DNA from: Bordetella parapertussis
GTDB taxonomy: Bacteria > Pseudomonadota > Gammaproteobacteria > Burkholderiales > Burkholderiaceae_B
Direction of reading: 5' to 3'
Assembly (NCBI GenBank): GCA_945883615.1
Contig: CAMCYB010000009.1
Coordinates: forward strand, 1-50,223
DNA: 50,223 bases
This document shows, piece after piece, positions 1-9,904 of the stretch (positions are counted from its first letter, which is position 1; each line of letters opens with the position of its first letter). The notes below the pieces were generated by a model, which did not search any database, had not been told where the DNA came from, and saw only the letters and a list, made by a program, of their open reading frames with translations. The position numbers and the translations under genes are program-made.

Positions 1-2
1 AC

Positions 3-98
3 ATCAAAGATGTACTGACTCGACTGCCCACGCAGAAAGCCAGTCAGATCGAAGAACTATTGCCACATCGCTGGCAACCTGAAGTTGTTGCTGCTTAA
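3..98 (+). CDS. IS66-family transposase, C-terminal end (partial)
   Basis: Partial frame entering from the left edge and ending at the TAA at 96-98; only the last 31 residues are present. The pattern IKDVLTRLP, then QIEELLPHRW, is the characteristic end of IS66-type TnpC (DDE transposase) proteins. About 50 bp downstream lies a sequence matching the IS66 terminal inverted repeat, which supports the family call. The rest of the element (tnpA, tnpB and most of tnpC) would lie outside the window. Family recognition is from memory of the conserved C-terminus. Confidence 0.8.
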   Translation: MKDVLTRLPTQKASQIEELLPHRWQPEVVAA

Positions 99-148
99 CC
101 GAAATCAAAATCATGCGTTCTGGCAATATGTGTTCGCTGGACGCTTAC
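96..148 (+). mobile_element. Right end of IS66-family insertion sequence with terminal inverted repeat
   Basis: The bases ending at 148 read, on the minus strand, GTAAGCGTCCAGCG, which is the usual start of IS66-family inverted repeats. The element therefore ends at 148. IS66 elements make 8-bp target duplications, so 149-156 (ATTGAGGT) is the predicted target copy. The TAA within the terminal GTAA also serves as the stop codon of the interrupted lipoprotein gene on the minus strand. Confidence 0.75.
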
Positions 149-597
149 ATTGAGGTTGCACTTGAGCGATTTGAATGCAACTCTGAATGAATGGCTTGCT
201 GCGGAATATGCTCAAAACCGATTTTTTGTGCCAATGCTTTAACAGCACCACCTTGAAATTTTAAAGCAGTCCAATCACCCGTTAGCAGTACATACGCGCC
301 AACTTTTTGTGGGTTGAGTACTTCCCAAGTGTCGTCTATTCGACCAAAAATAGTCGGTAAACTTTGTCGATGTGGCCATTGCAACCATACGCGCAGTTCA
401 TCAGAAAAAACTTGTTTTGGGGCAATACGCCGATCGCCTGAAAGCCGCCAATTAAAATCGGGCTCACCTGCGACAACGGGTAACTGTGACATATCGCTCG
501 TGCCGGTGTGCTTTCCAGGTGAGCTACATGCGATCAACAACCCGCAAAAACTTAAAACACAACATATGCGATGTAAGGCTTTTAAAAAAAACACCAT
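145..597 (-). pseudogene. Lipoprotein with VirB9/CagX-like domain, 3' end cut by IS66
   Basis: The first ATG is at 597 (a TTG lies four codons upstream). The product starts with a basic, hydrophobic signal and a lipobox, LIAC, followed by SS, so it should be a lipid-anchored periplasmic protein. The body (WRLSGDRRIAPKQVFSDE, LQW, SLPTIFG) resembles the C-terminal domain of VirB9/TrbG/CagX proteins of type IV secretion or conjugation systems; this is weak pattern recognition, not a firm assignment. The frame enters the IS66 inverted repeat and takes its stop codon from it, so the native C-terminus is lost. No other secretion genes are visible, and the gene could be a remnant of an element removed or rearranged along with the IS. 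Confidence 0.5.
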
Positions 598-688
598 GAT
601 GATACCCAATTAATCAAATGGGTCATATGGTGGCTTTTAATAGGGTGTTCAGGCAATTGTGCCTTCTACTTACAGCATACAAATAAAA

Positions 689-2026
689 TTATTTACTACG
701 TTTGGCTCGCGGTTCAGTTGCAGCGACTTCTTGGGCGCCAGACAAAATATTAGCCTGCTCTTTCGCAGAATTTAAAGCCGTCATAGCGCTGACCTCGCCT
801 TCTAAAGCCAACAGCCATTCTTTGTTGAGTACTTTTTCAACTTGACCATAGTTTTTCATGCGAAAACCTTCAGCACTATTTTTTCCAGCTGACTGCTTTA
901 GACTTTGCACAACAGACTGAGCACCAGGAATACGGCTATAAAAACTAACATCTGCCGCTCTGTAAGCTGCATCGGTTAATGGCAAAAACCCTGTTTTTTG
1001 ATGCCAATTTGCAGCAATGACTGGTTTTGCTAAGTAACCAAGAAAATCAGCTGTTGCAACATTACGGGCTGCGCTTTGACCTGCAACGGCCCAAAATGCT
1101 GAGCCACTGACAAAAGGTGCACCGGGTTCTTTCGTAACTTGATCATAGTAGGGTAAAGGTGCAACACCAAAAGGCACCTTACTGTCTAAAATTTCAGCCA
1201 TCTCACTTGAGTTTGCTGTGAGTACTGCACATTTACCATCAGTAAAGTCACTACTTGCTTCATTTGAATCTGAGTTTTTTGTAAACAACTCGGTACGACG
1301 CCAGCTCACCATGAGAGAAACGTGACGCATATACAAAATATTAAAATTGAGTGTGACGCCTTTGTTTGCCTTTAAACCGTTATCAGGTGTTAAGAAAAGT
1401 TGATTGTTTATGGGCGCTAGATTTTCAATATGCACTTCAACTTGATTGCTCGTAGCATAAGGGCAGTTAAAACGAGCCTTGTCTCGCAGGGCAAGCAAAT
1501 CGGCCTGAAGGGCTGCCCAGGTTCGTGCCGGCTTTTGTGGGTCTAGCCCAGCGCGGCTATAAGCATCAGTGTTGTAAAACATGACGGGTACTTCCGCCAT
1601 AAATGGAAATGCGAGCAAACGCCCTTTGTTATCGCGAACAAATGATGTGGTTTGGGGCAAAAACCAAGCAGCGTCAGCAATAGGATGCTTGGCTAAAAGT
1701 TGGTAAAGAGGCACGATATCTTTATGTTGAGCGATCACGTCAGGCGAATGATTGTCTGAAATCTGCACCAAATCAGGCTTAGCCATTTGTCCTGCAATCG
1801 CTTTTTGGGCCGCAGCCTGAAGTTCAGTGCGGTTACTAAAGTCTTTAAGACCCACTTCAAATTTATTTTGCGAGCTATTGTAAGCACGTACAATTTTCTT
1901 AAATTCAGTTTCATGAACACCAGTCATGGCATGCCATATTTCAATACGGGTGGTTTCGGCATGAACAGCCGAGGCGCTTAAGGCTGATATACCTAACGCT
2001 ATTAAAAAACGAGCAGAGTGTTTCAA
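689..2026 (-). CDS. UgpB-like extracellular solute-binding protein of an ABC transporter
   Basis: Periplasmic binding protein of the sugar / glycerol-3-phosphate class (SBP family 1), about 445 residues as for UgpB. No ATG begins the frame. I choose the TTG at 2026 because AGGA lies 8 nt before it and it gives a compact signal peptide (KHSARFLIALG...SAVHA, cleavage before ETTRIEIWHAMTG). A TTG at 2056 is the alternative. The opening strand IEIWHAMTG and the later LLAFPFMAEVPVMFYNTDAY match the UgpB fold. No permease or ATPase gene is adjacent, so its membrane partners are encoded elsewhere or lost. The substrate is not established by sequence; glycerol-3-phosphate or its diesters is the best guess. 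Confidence 0.8.
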   Translation of the reverse strand: MKHSARFLIALGISALSASAVHAETTRIEIWHAMTGVHETEFKKIVRAYNSSQNKFEVGLKDFSNRTELQAAAQKAIAGQMAKPDLVQISDNHSPDVIAQHKDIVPLYQLLAKHPIADAAWFLPQTTSFVRDNKGRLLAFPFMAEVPVMFYNTDAYSRAGLDPQKPARTWAALQADLLALRDKARFNCPYATSNQVEVHIENLAPINNQLFLTPDNGLKANKGVTLNFNILYMRHVSLMVSWRRTELFTKNSDSNEASSDFTDGKCAVLTANSSEMAEILDSKVPFGVAPLPYYDQVTKEPGAPFVSGSAFWAVAGQSAARNVATADFLGYLAKPVIAANWHQKTGFLPLTDAAYRAADVSFYSRIPGAQSVVQSLKQSAGKNSAEGFRMKNYGQVEKVLNKEWLLALEGEVSAMTALNSAKEQANILSGAQEVAATEPRAKRSK

Positions 2027-2230
2027 GCGAGTCGTCCTAGTGATGATTTTTAACAAAAAAATAAAATTTCATAATTTGATAATTCAATAGCGCTAAATTT
2101 ACTGCAATGGCTTGGTTAAAAGTGTAAAACCAAACCATTTACGATATATTTTGCAACTTTTGTGACCAACAGCTTGCAAATAATGCACAAATCATAAAAA
2201 TATTTGTTAACTTTTTTAATTTGTTCGCTT

Positions 2231-3487
2231 TTAAATACCGATAAAAGGAAATGTTGGTTCAGGTTTTTTTCCAGAAATGATGTCTGCCAAAGCCCGACCT
2301 GAGCCAGGCCCCATTGTCCAGCCAAGCGTTCCGTGACCTGTATTAAGATAAAGATTGGGCAAACGTGTTGGCCCAATAAGTGGCACATTTGAGGGCGTAG
2401 AGGGGCGCAAACCTGTCCAATATTTAACATCGTTAAAATCAAGTGCTTCTGGAAATAAGTTTTGCGCTAAATCAGACATCGCCTGACAACGAACGGGGTT
2501 CAATGTTCTTGAATAACCCGACAGCTCAGCGGTACCCGCCATACGCAAGGTGTCGCCTAAGCGAGAAAATACAACCTTGTGACTGCTGTCAGTTAGGCTC
2601 ACGGTTGGAGCCATATCTTTATTTTTAATTTGGAATGTGGCGGAATAGCCCTTGGTCGGGTAGATTAAGCATGGCACGCCAAGAGGTCGCATCAGTTGTG
2701 GGGTAAAGCTACCCAAAGCAACCACAAAAACATCACCTTTAATTGAGCCATAACTGCCGTCAGGGTTAATGACCTCAACCGATCTGGCGTGACCATGTTC
2801 ACTGATGATGCGCGTAATACGTGTTGAAAATTTGAACTCTACGCCTTTTTCTTCAGCTAATTTAGCCAGTGATGAGGTAAAAAGGTAAGCGTCGCCACTT
2901 TCATCGTCAGCGGTGAAGTCGCCCCCAACAATACTGTTTCGATGGGGTGCTAATGCCGGTTCAATTTGCACCACTTCATCGGCTGAAACCACGCGACGGT
3001 CAACACCAAAATCGCGCATGACATCAGCTGCTTTTTGTGAACCCTCAAATTCTTTAGAGTCACGATAAAAATTGAGAATGCCGCGCTCTAAATGATTGTA
3101 TTGAATATTGAGATCTGTTCGCATTAAACGCAACGTATCACGACTATATTGCGCCAGCCGAACCATAGCGCGGATGTTAGGCGTCAAGCGACCCGGCATA
3201 CATTCTCTTAAAAACGCTGCCCCCCAAAGCCATTGCCGCCAATCAAACTGCGGGCGAAAAAGTAAGGGCGCATCTTCTTTGCCTAACCATTTTAATAATT
3301 TAAGTGGTGCAGATGGGTTGGCCCAAGGTTCAGCATATGACACTGAAATTTGTGAACCATTAGCAAAAGAGGTTTCTTGCGCGGGGCCGGTTTCACGGTC
3401 GACAACAACGACCTCATGGCCTGCTTGATTAAGCCACCAAGCCGTATTGGTACCGACGATACCACTGCCTAAAATAACAACTTTCAT
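2231..3487 (-). CDS. dadA: D-amino acid dehydrogenase, small subunit (FAD)
   Basis: Oxidative deamination of D-amino acids, passing electrons to the respiratory quinone pool; peripheral inner-membrane flavoprotein. The N-terminus VVILGSGIVGTNTAWWLNQ is the Rossmann GxGxxG FAD site with the acidic ribose-binding end VVVVDRE. The C-terminus has the DadA-type motif TGLRPSTPSNVPLIGPTRLPNLYLNTGHGTLG in which Gly/His-rich strands contact the flavin. Start at 3487 is fixed by AAAGGAG 8 nt upstream; a longer frame to 3514 has no comparable site. About 418 residues, usual family size is near 430. No alr or Lrp-type regulator is adjacent. Confidence 0.9.
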   Translation of the reverse strand: MKVVILGSGIVGTNTAWWLNQAGHEVVVVDRETGPAQETSFANGSQISVSYAEPWANPSAPLKLLKWLGKEDAPLLFRPQFDWRQWLWGAAFLRECMPGRLTPNIRAMVRLAQYSRDTLRLMRTDLNIQYNHLERGILNFYRDSKEFEGSQKAADVMRDFGVDRRVVSADEVVQIEPALAPHRNSIVGGDFTADDESGDAYLFTSSLAKLAEEKGVEFKFSTRITRIISEHGHARSVEVINPDGSYGSIKGDVFVVALGSFTPQLMRPLGVPCLIYPTKGYSATFQIKNKDMAPTVSLTDSSHKVVFSRLGDTLRMAGTAELSGYSRTLNPVRCQAMSDLAQNLFPEALDFNDVKYWTGLRPSTPSNVPLIGPTRLPNLYLNTGHGTLGWTMGPGSGRALADIISGKKPEPTFPFIGI

Positions 3488-3548
3488 GTATCGGTCTCCT
3501 TTGAATCGAAACAAGTGAATCTTAGCCTATAGTGTAACGTTACCGAGT

Positions 3549-4583
3549 TTATGCGTCTGTTGCCGAAACAAATGCATCAGCAAAAAATGCTTCATCAGGC
3601 AGGCCACGTTGTTTAGCAAAGCTTTGACGCGCAGACTCAACCACGATCGGTGCACCACATGCGTAAACTTCATGACCAGACAAGTCGTTGAAATCATCCA
3701 ATACGGCTTGATGAACAAAACCTGTGCGCCCAAGCCAATGATCTTCTGAGTTTGCGTTTGACACAACTGGTATGTATTGAAAGTGCGGCAGTTGCTCTGC
3801 CCACTGCAGCGCTAAATCGTGCATATATAAATCAGCAGGCCGACGACCACCCCAATACAGTAAGGCCGGCCTAACGATGCCACTTGCAATCATGTGTTCA
3901 ACAATTGCCTTAATGGGGGCAAAGCCTGTGCCACTCGCAACAAAAACAATGGGCTTTTGTGTATCTTCTCTTAAAAAGAATGAACCCAAAGGACCCTCAA
4001 CCCTGAGAATATCGCGAACTTTTATAGGTGTTGCCGTCAAACCAAATACAGGGTCGGTAAAGACACCGCCTGGCATATGTCTGACATGAAACGAAACCGT
4101 ATTGGCATCAACAGGCGCACTCGCCATTGAGTAACTGCGCCGCTTGCCATTTTTTAATAGAAAATCAACATACTGACCTGAGTAATATCTGAATTTTTCA
4201 GCCATCGGTAATTGCAAAGTCAGCACCGCCACATCAGGTGCGGGTTGCACCATATCAATTATGCGTGCGGGTAATTTTCTAATTTGTATGTCTGATGCCA
4301 AACGGACTTCGCGTGATTCGATTCTAAGATCAGAGCGGGGCTGTATTTGACACAACAACGTGTAGCCTTGTTCGAGTTCTTGTTCGCTTAAAATTTGACT
4401 GGGCGCTACGCCTGATTCAAAACGGCCTGACAACACTTTACCTTTGCAGGTTGAGCACGCCCCACTTCGGCAACTGTAAGGTATAACAAGCCCCGCTGCG
4501 AGCGCAGCTTCAAGAATATTTTGATTTTCATCTGCTTGAAAAGTGTGCTGAGTCGGCTCTAAGGTAATGGTGAATGTATTCAT
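3549..4583 (-). CDS. 2Fe-2S ferredoxin / FAD-NAD(P)H reductase fusion (CDP-6-deoxy-glucoseen reductase-like)
   Basis: Single-chain electron-transfer reductase. Residues 1-90 form a plant-type ferredoxin with cluster ligands C38, C43, C46 and C78. Residues 100-200 form the FAD domain (RRSYSMAS binds flavin), and residues 205-344 the NAD(P)H domain (GTGFAPIKAI; terminal CGAP and FFADAFV). The architecture matches AscD/E3-like reductases and BenC/XylZ-type oxygenase reductases. Betaproteobacterial copies are commonly named CDP-6-deoxy-delta-3,4-glucoseen reductase, but no deoxysugar genes are nearby, so the partner and physiological role are unknown. It lies 60 bp upstream of dadA on the same strand and could share a transcript. 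Confidence 0.85.
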   Translation of the reverse strand: MNTFTITLEPTQHTFQADENQNILEAALAAGLVIPYSCRSGACSTCKGKVLSGRFESGVAPSQILSEQELEQGYTLLCQIQPRSDLRIESREVRLASDIQIRKLPARIIDMVQPAPDVAVLTLQLPMAEKFRYYSGQYVDFLLKNGKRRSYSMASAPVDANTVSFHVRHMPGGVFTDPVFGLTATPIKVRDILRVEGPLGSFFLREDTQKPIVFVASGTGFAPIKAIVEHMIASGIVRPALLYWGGRRPADLYMHDLALQWAEQLPHFQYIPVVSNANSEDHWLGRTGFVHQAVLDDFNDLSGHEVYACGAPIVVESARQSFAKQRGLPDEAFFADAFVSATDA

Positions 4584-4625
4584 TTAAATAGGTTTTTAAG
4601 TAACCATTAAAGTTAATGTAATTTA

Positions 4626-4737
4626 TGCTTGCTGCGTGTTGCTTCTTGCGTTCTGCTTCTTGCGTTCTGCTTCTTGCGTTCTGCTACTTGCGTGTTACTT
4701 CTTGCGTATTACTTGTTGCCTGCTGCCTGTTTCTTAA
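4626..4737. repeat. Degenerate heptamer tandem array (16 units, 14-bp higher-order unit)
   Basis: From 4626 the sequence divides cleanly into sixteen 7-bp units such as TGCTTCT, TGCGTTC, TGCGTGT and TGCCTGC. In the centre TGCTTCT and TGCGTTC alternate three times, giving a perfect 14-bp unit. It fills the gap between the end of parC and the start of the ferredoxin-reductase gene. Confidence 0.85.
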
Positions 4738-4765
4738 CACTGTAAAGATGCTTAGTCATGCACAA

Positions 4766-7096
4766 CTAAAATTTAAAACGTGGTGACTTGAGGCGCGTAT
4801 CAAAAAATTTACCTTTACGTGAACGTTGTGAAACGTATGCAGACAACTCTTTTAGTGACCATACATCAACTACCGATTTACCACGTGCAAGGCCTTCAAC
4901 TAATAAGCCTTTAGGGTTCACAGGGGCCATTTGCTCAAGTTTGTCTGGAGCATCAAGTGTCATCAATATGGTGCCTCGCCCCCCCGCTGATCGTATTTTG
5001 ACATCATCACGCAACAACAACACCATTTTAAGCTTGTGCGTCAGCAAAGCAATGTGTGTGTCTATGGAAGATATGGCAAAGGGTGGCAGTAAGGTATCTT
5101 CCTTTTCAAGGGTAATAAATTGTTTACCTGCCTTTTGACGGCTAAACAAATCTTTAAATTGTGCTTGAAACCCATACCCACTTGCTGTGACAATCATGAT
5201 GGCTGTTTCTGGTGAGGCCGTCATCGTATTCACCACATGCGTGCTGGGCTCTATGTCAATAAGAACAGTTAGGGGGCTACCGTCACCCCGACCACTTGGT
5301 AATGTGGCGACTGGCACGGTGTAGACCCGACCGTTACTACCAAATACTGACAATGAATCAGTCGTGCGGCACTCAAACTGACTTCCTGCTTCATCGCCAG
5401 CCTTATAGGCGAAGCTGTCAGAGGCAATGTCATGACCCATACGTATGCGAACCCAACCTTTACTTGACACCACCACGGTCACCGGTTCATCAATGACCTT
5501 AATAGTTAATACTGCACGTTCAGCCGCTTCAATTAACGTGCGGCGTGCGTCACCGAATTGTTTGGCATCTGCTTCAATTTCTTTAATCATTAAACGCTGA
5601 AGCGCAACGGGTTTTTGAATTAGCTCTTGGAGTTGGGTTTGTTCCGTTTTTTTATCTTTTAACTCTTGCTCGATACGAATGCCTTCAAGACGAGCTAACT
5701 GACGTAAACGCATCTCAAGAATATCTTCAGCTTGCCTGTCTGAAAGTTTAAAGCGTTGCATTAAAGCAAGTTTAGGCTCATCAGAGGCACGAATGGTTTG
5801 TATAACTTCATCAATATTCAAATAGACGCTCATGCGACCTTCAAGCACATGAATACGATCAAGCACTTTTGCCAATCGGTATTCGCTTCGACGCATGATG
5901 GTTTGTGAGCGATAGGTCACCCATTCCAATAAAATCTCTCGAAGTGACTTTTGACGGGGTCGACCATCAGTACCGACGCAAACAAGATTAATGGGTGCAT
6001 TGGTTTCTAAGCTGGTTTGAGACAGCAAGGTGGTGATGAGTGTGTCACGATCAATACGTGATGTTTTGGGTTCAAAAACCAACCTAACCGCAGCATCTTT
6101 ACCTGACTCGTCTCGCACGGCATCAAGCAGCCCTAACATTTGAGCTTTGGCGTGTTGCTGATCAGCAGACAACGCTTTTTTGCCCGCTTTAATCTTTGGG
6201 TTAGTGATTTCTTCGATTTCTTCTAAGATCTTTTGCCCAGAGGTACCAGGTGGTAATTCGGTAATAATGCATTGCCACTGCCCACGCGCTAACTCTTCAA
6301 ACTGATAGCGGGCACGCACTTTGATTGAACCGCGACCTGCTGCGTAAATGCTGGCCATATCAGTTGCAGAAGAAATGATTTGCCCACCCCCTGGAAAATC
6401 GGGCCCAGGCAATAAACCAAATAGTTCGTCGTCGTTAAGCTTGGGGTTGCGTATTAAAGCAATGCACGCGTGAACAACTTCATTTAAATTATGTGGGGGT
6501 ATTTCTGTTGCCATACCGACCGCAATACCTGAGGCACCGTTAAGCAACATCATAGGCAACCGTGCGGGCAAAGCGGCCGGCTCGGTTTGGCTACCGTCAT
6601 AATTCGACACAAAATCAACGGTACCCTCTGAGAGTTCATCGAGCAAAATACGGGCAATAGGGGTTAAACGTGCCTCGGTGTATCGCATTGCTGCAGCATT
6701 ATCACCATCGCGTGAACCAAAGTTACCTTGCCCGTCGATCAGGGGGTAGCGCAAAGTAAAGTTTTGAGCCATGCGCACCAAAGCGTCATAGGCAGCTTGA
6801 TCACCATGGGGGTGATATTTACCCAAAACATCACCGACCACACGCGCCGATTTAACGGGTCGAGAACCTGCTTGTAAACCCATCGCTTGCATCGAGTACA
6901 AAATACGTCTTTGAACGGGTTTCTGGCCATCACCAAGCTCTGGCAATGCGCGGCCACGAACCACAGATATAGCGTAATCTAAGTAAGCTTGTTCAGCATA
7001 ACGCGCAATACTGAGCGTATCATTTTGCTCTTCACCGCCTGGTTCATCAGGTGGTTGATTGGCATCAAAAAGATTGCCTTGATCTATAGTCGACAT
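4766..7096 (-). CDS. parC: DNA topoisomerase IV subunit A
   Basis: Breakage-reunion subunit of topoisomerase IV, which decatenates daughter chromosomes with ParE. The winged-helix/tower core has YHPHGD (about residues 94-99), the catalytic tyrosine Y139 in [10 protein letters not shown], and a C-terminal beta-pinwheel. The first ATG is at 7102; I prefer the ATG at 7096 ([10 protein letters not shown]) because AAAGGA is then about 9 nt upstream. 776 residues, slightly longer than E. coli ParC (752). It follows parE by about 80 bp on the same strand, forming a parE-parC operon. Residue 100, equivalent to E. coli ParC Ser80, is Gln. It is ParC rather than GyrA because of its ParE-type partner and length. 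Confidence 0.93.
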   Translation of the reverse strand: MSTIDQGNLFDANQPPDEPGGEEQNDTLSIARYAEQAYLDYAISVVRGRALPELGDGQKPVQRRILYSMQAMGLQAGSRPVKSARVVGDVLGKYHPHGDQAAYDALVRMAQNFTLRYPLIDGQGNFGSRDGDNAAAMRYTEARLTPIARILLDELSEGTVDFVSNYDGSQTEPAALPARLPMMLLNGASGIAVGMATEIPPHNLNEVVHACIALIRNPKLNDDELFGLLPGPDFPGGGQIISSATDMASIYAAGRGSIKVRARYQFEELARGQWQCIITELPPGTSGQKILEEIEEITNPKIKAGKKALSADQQHAKAQMLGLLDAVRDESGKDAAVRLVFEPKTSRIDRDTLITTLLSQTSLETNAPINLVCVGTDGRPRQKSLREILLEWVTYRSQTIMRRSEYRLAKVLDRIHVLEGRMSVYLNIDEVIQTIRASDEPKLALMQRFKLSDRQAEDILEMRLRQLARLEGIRIEQELKDKKTEQTQLQELIQKPVALQRLMIKEIEADAKQFGDARRTLIEAAERAVLTIKVIDEPVTVVVSSKGWVRIRMGHDIASDSFAYKAGDEAGSQFECRTTDSLSVFGSNGRVYTVPVATLPSGRGDGSPLTVLIDIEPSTHVVNTMTASPETAIMIVTASGYGFQAQFKDLFSRQKAGKQFITLEKEDTLLPPFAISSIDTHIALLTHKLKMVLLLRDDVKIRSAGGRGTILMTLDAPDKLEQMAPVNPKGLLVEGLARGKSVVDVWSLKELSAYVSQRSRKGKFFDTRLKSPRFKF

Positions 7097-7180
7097 GACC
7101 ATTATTCCTTTTACTAAGTGCTGATGCGAGTTTTATGAGCATTCAAAGCGTGTGATCGATATCAGTTTAAATGCTGATAT

Positions 7181-9145
7181 TTAGATATCAATTTGAGCTA
7201 GGTTGCCTTTTTCCTCGATCCATTGTTTGCGTTGTGCTGACTCGCCTTTACCCATCAACATGTTGAACATTATCGAGGTGTCGTCACGACTGAGCGTGCC
7301 ATAACCCACTTGCATCAGGCGGCGCGTATCGGGGTTTAATGTGGTGTCCCACAATTGTTCGGGGCTCATTTCGCCTAGACCTTTAAAACGACTGATTGAC
7401 CATGCGGTTTCTTTAAGACCTTCTTTAGTGAGCTTATCGAGCGTGATGTCAAGTTCGGTTTGGTCAAGGCAGTAGATTTTACGCATGGGGCGCTTGCCTT
7501 GAGCGGCAACATCAACTCTGAACAAAGGGGGGCGAGCCACGTACAAGTGACCGCTTTCAACCAGTTTTGGGAAATGCTTTAAAAAAAGCGTCAAAAGCAA
7601 AACCTGAATATGAGAACCGTCAACGTCGGCGTCTGACAAAATACAAACACGACCATATCGCAACTGAGACAGATCTGGCGTGTCTTGCAAGCCATGTGGA
7701 TCAACCCCAATGGCGACTGCAATGTCGTGAATTTCATTGTTGGCAAACAGGCGGTCGCGGTCGACTTCCCAGGCATTCAAAACTTTTCCGCGTAAGGGCA
7801 AAATAGCTTGAAAGTTCTTATCTCGACCCATTTTGGCTGAACCACCAGCCGAATCACCTTCGACTAAAAAAACTTCAGTACGGGTCACATCGCTTGACTC
7901 ACAGTCGGTTAATTTACCTGGCAATACTGCTACACCAGAACCACGTCGCTTTTCAACTTTTTGGGCTGAACGTGCACGGGCTTGTGCTTGTTTTATAGCC
8001 AGTTCAGCAATTTTTTTACCCCACTCGACATGACTATTTAGCCATAGCTCCAGAGCTGACTTGACATAGCCATTCACCAACCGCAAAGCGTCTCGACTAT
8101 TAAGCCGTTCTTTAATTTGACCTTGAAATTGAGGGTCAAGCACTTTTGCTGACAAGACAAAACTAACGCGCATAAACACATCTTCAGGCAAAAGTTTGGT
8201 TCCTTTGGAAAGCAAGCTATGCATTTCTGCAAAACTTTTTACAGCACCAAACAGCCCTTCGCGAAGGCCTGATTCATGTGTACCGCCGGCCGGCGTTGGT
8301 ATAAGGTTAACGTATGACTCGCGGGCTAAAACACCCTCTTCTGCCCAAGCAACAACCCATTGTGCGCCCTCACCCAATGCAAAGTTGTCGTCATCTGCCG
8401 TGGCGTATTGTTCACCTAAAAATAAAGGCACCAGCAGTTCAGAATGCTCAATGGCCTGAGTCATGTAATCGACAAGGCCGTTTTCAAAATGCCATGTTGT
8501 CGTTTGTGAGGTTTTTTCAATATTTAGAGTGACGGTCACACCCGCTAATAAAACCGCTTTGCTTCGTAAAAGTCGGGTTAATTCTTGTAAGGGTATCGTT
8601 GGCGAGTCAAAAAAAGTACTGTCTGGCCATACTCGCACCCGCGTGCCTGTGGTTTTTTTTGCCACATCACCCACTTTTACTAGGGGCTTGACCACTGCAC
8701 CTTGCTCAAAAACCATTGCGTAGCGACCACCGTCGCGGCAGATTTCAAGCTCTAAACGCGTTGATAGAGCATTGGTTACTGAGACACCGACACCATGCAG
8801 GCCGCCAGAAAAAGCATAGGCGCCGGCGCCGTCTTTTTTATCAAACTTACCCCCTGCATGCAATCGTGTGAAGACTAATTCGGCCACTGGCGATTTTTCT
8901 TCTGGATGCAAGCCAACAGGAATACCCCGGCCGTTATCTTCAACACTGACGCTCTGATCAGTGTGCAAGGTCACAACAATAGCTTGACAGAAGCCACCCA
9001 AGGCTTCGTCAGCGGCGTTATCAACGACCTCTTGAATGATATGAAGTGGGTTTTCAGTCCGGGTATACATACCCGGACGTTGACGCACAGGTTCAAGCCC
9101 CTTTAGGACTTTTATAGACGATTCGTTATACGACTTAGATGACAA
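7181..9145 (-). CDS. parE: DNA topoisomerase IV subunit B
   Basis: ATPase subunit of topoisomerase IV. GHKL ATP-binding motifs: EVVDNAADEALGG, NGRGIPVG and GGLHGVGVSVTNALS. TOPRIM metal site: EGDSAGG, then DADVDGSHI. Ends with the GLGEM region and a short C-terminus, 654 residues, as in ParE (630-660) and without the long insert of many GyrB proteins. The start codon is TTG at 9145; aligning with E. coli ParE (MTQTYNADAI... versus SSKSYNESSI...) supports it, and GGGGA sits just upstream. First gene of the parE-parC pair. Confidence 0.93.
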   Translation of the reverse strand: MSSKSYNESSIKVLKGLEPVRQRPGMYTRTENPLHIIQEVVDNAADEALGGFCQAIVVTLHTDQSVSVEDNGRGIPVGLHPEEKSPVAELVFTRLHAGGKFDKKDGAGAYAFSGGLHGVGVSVTNALSTRLELEICRDGGRYAMVFEQGAVVKPLVKVGDVAKKTTGTRVRVWPDSTFFDSPTIPLQELTRLLRSKAVLLAGVTVTLNIEKTSQTTTWHFENGLVDYMTQAIEHSELLVPLFLGEQYATADDDNFALGEGAQWVVAWAEEGVLARESYVNLIPTPAGGTHESGLREGLFGAVKSFAEMHSLLSKGTKLLPEDVFMRVSFVLSAKVLDPQFQGQIKERLNSRDALRLVNGYVKSALELWLNSHVEWGKKIAELAIKQAQARARSAQKVEKRRGSGVAVLPGKLTDCESSDVTRTEVFLVEGDSAGGSAKMGRDKNFQAILPLRGKVLNAWEVDRDRLFANNEIHDIAVAIGVDPHGLQDTPDLSQLRYGRVCILSDADVDGSHIQVLLLTLFLKHFPKLVESGHLYVARPPLFRVDVAAQGKRPMRKIYCLDQTELDITLDKLTKEGLKETAWSISRFKGLGEMSPEQLWDTTLNPDTRRLMQVGYGTLSRDDTSIMFNMLMGKGESAQRKQWIEEKGNLAQIDI

Positions 9146-9429
9146 GTTATCCCCAGTTCCTGTGGAAAAGACACCGCATTTTAGGTAAAAAAATCAAGGC
9201 TTGCGCGCTTATAGCTAGAACGCTCAAAAAATGAGCAGGTTAAAAAGAATAAAAAAACTGTTATTTTCCTTTAAATGGATTTCTCAGAAGGATGTTATGC
9301 TTTGTAGCAATATAAACATACTAGTTGACACATTCTTCTAGAGCTTGTAAAAACTGTATCTTTTAAATTCTTAAAAATATGAGTCTTTAGGGTTTATTCC
9401 CTTTAGTTAATTTCTTCTGAGACAAAAAC

Positions 9430-9756
9430 ATGAGCGAAAAAATCAAACATGTCAGCGATGACAGCTTTGCAACCGACGTTCTCGGTTCGCAAACCCCTGT
9501 TTTAGTTGATTATTGGGCGGCTTGGTGCGGCCCTTGCAAGATGATTGCCCCCATCCTTGAAGAAGTTGCCAATGATTTTGGTGATAAGGTTACAATTGTT
9601 AAATTGAATGTTGATGAAAACCAGCAAACAGCCGCAAAGTTCGGTGTTCGTGGCATTCCAACATTAATGCTTTACAAAGATGGTCAAGTTAAAGCCACTA
9701 AGGTGGGCGCTTTATCTAAATCGCAACTGACCGAGTTTTTAAACGAATCTTTGTAA
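9430..9756 (+). CDS. trxA: Thioredoxin 1
   Basis: Cytoplasmic protein-disulfide reductant, recharged by thioredoxin reductase. 108 residues, the standard length. Active site WCGPC at residues 32-36, buried Asp27 behind it and cis-Pro77 in GIPTL, all as in E. coli TrxA. It is followed 241 bp later by rho in the same direction, the order seen in E. coli and most proteobacteria. The 284-bp gap upstream to parE is A/T-rich; I see no convincing promoter or strong Shine-Dalgarno in it. Confidence 0.95.
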   Translation: MSEKIKHVSDDSFATDVLGSQTPVLVDYWAAWCGPCKMIAPILEEVANDFGDKVTIVKLNVDENQQTAAKFGVRGIPTLMLYKDGQVKATKVGALSKSQLTEFLNESL

Positions 9757-9904
9757 TGAATTAGCCCTTTTAAATTGAAAATTTAAGTATTTTCACCATT
9801 TATTTTTATAATTTTCATTGTTTTCTATAGATTTATCAAAGTTTAGATTTACAAATATAATTTTAATGACACGATACGCATCACAATCAGTCATTTTTTC
9901 ATTC

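Noticed and set aside
2116..2442. Minus-strand frame of 108 residues overlapping the end of dadA
   Set aside because: It overlaps dadA in another frame and has no recognisable domain; a shadow frame.
4626..4737. CRISPR array
   Set aside because: Units are 7 bp in direct contact with no spacers, and no cas genes are present.
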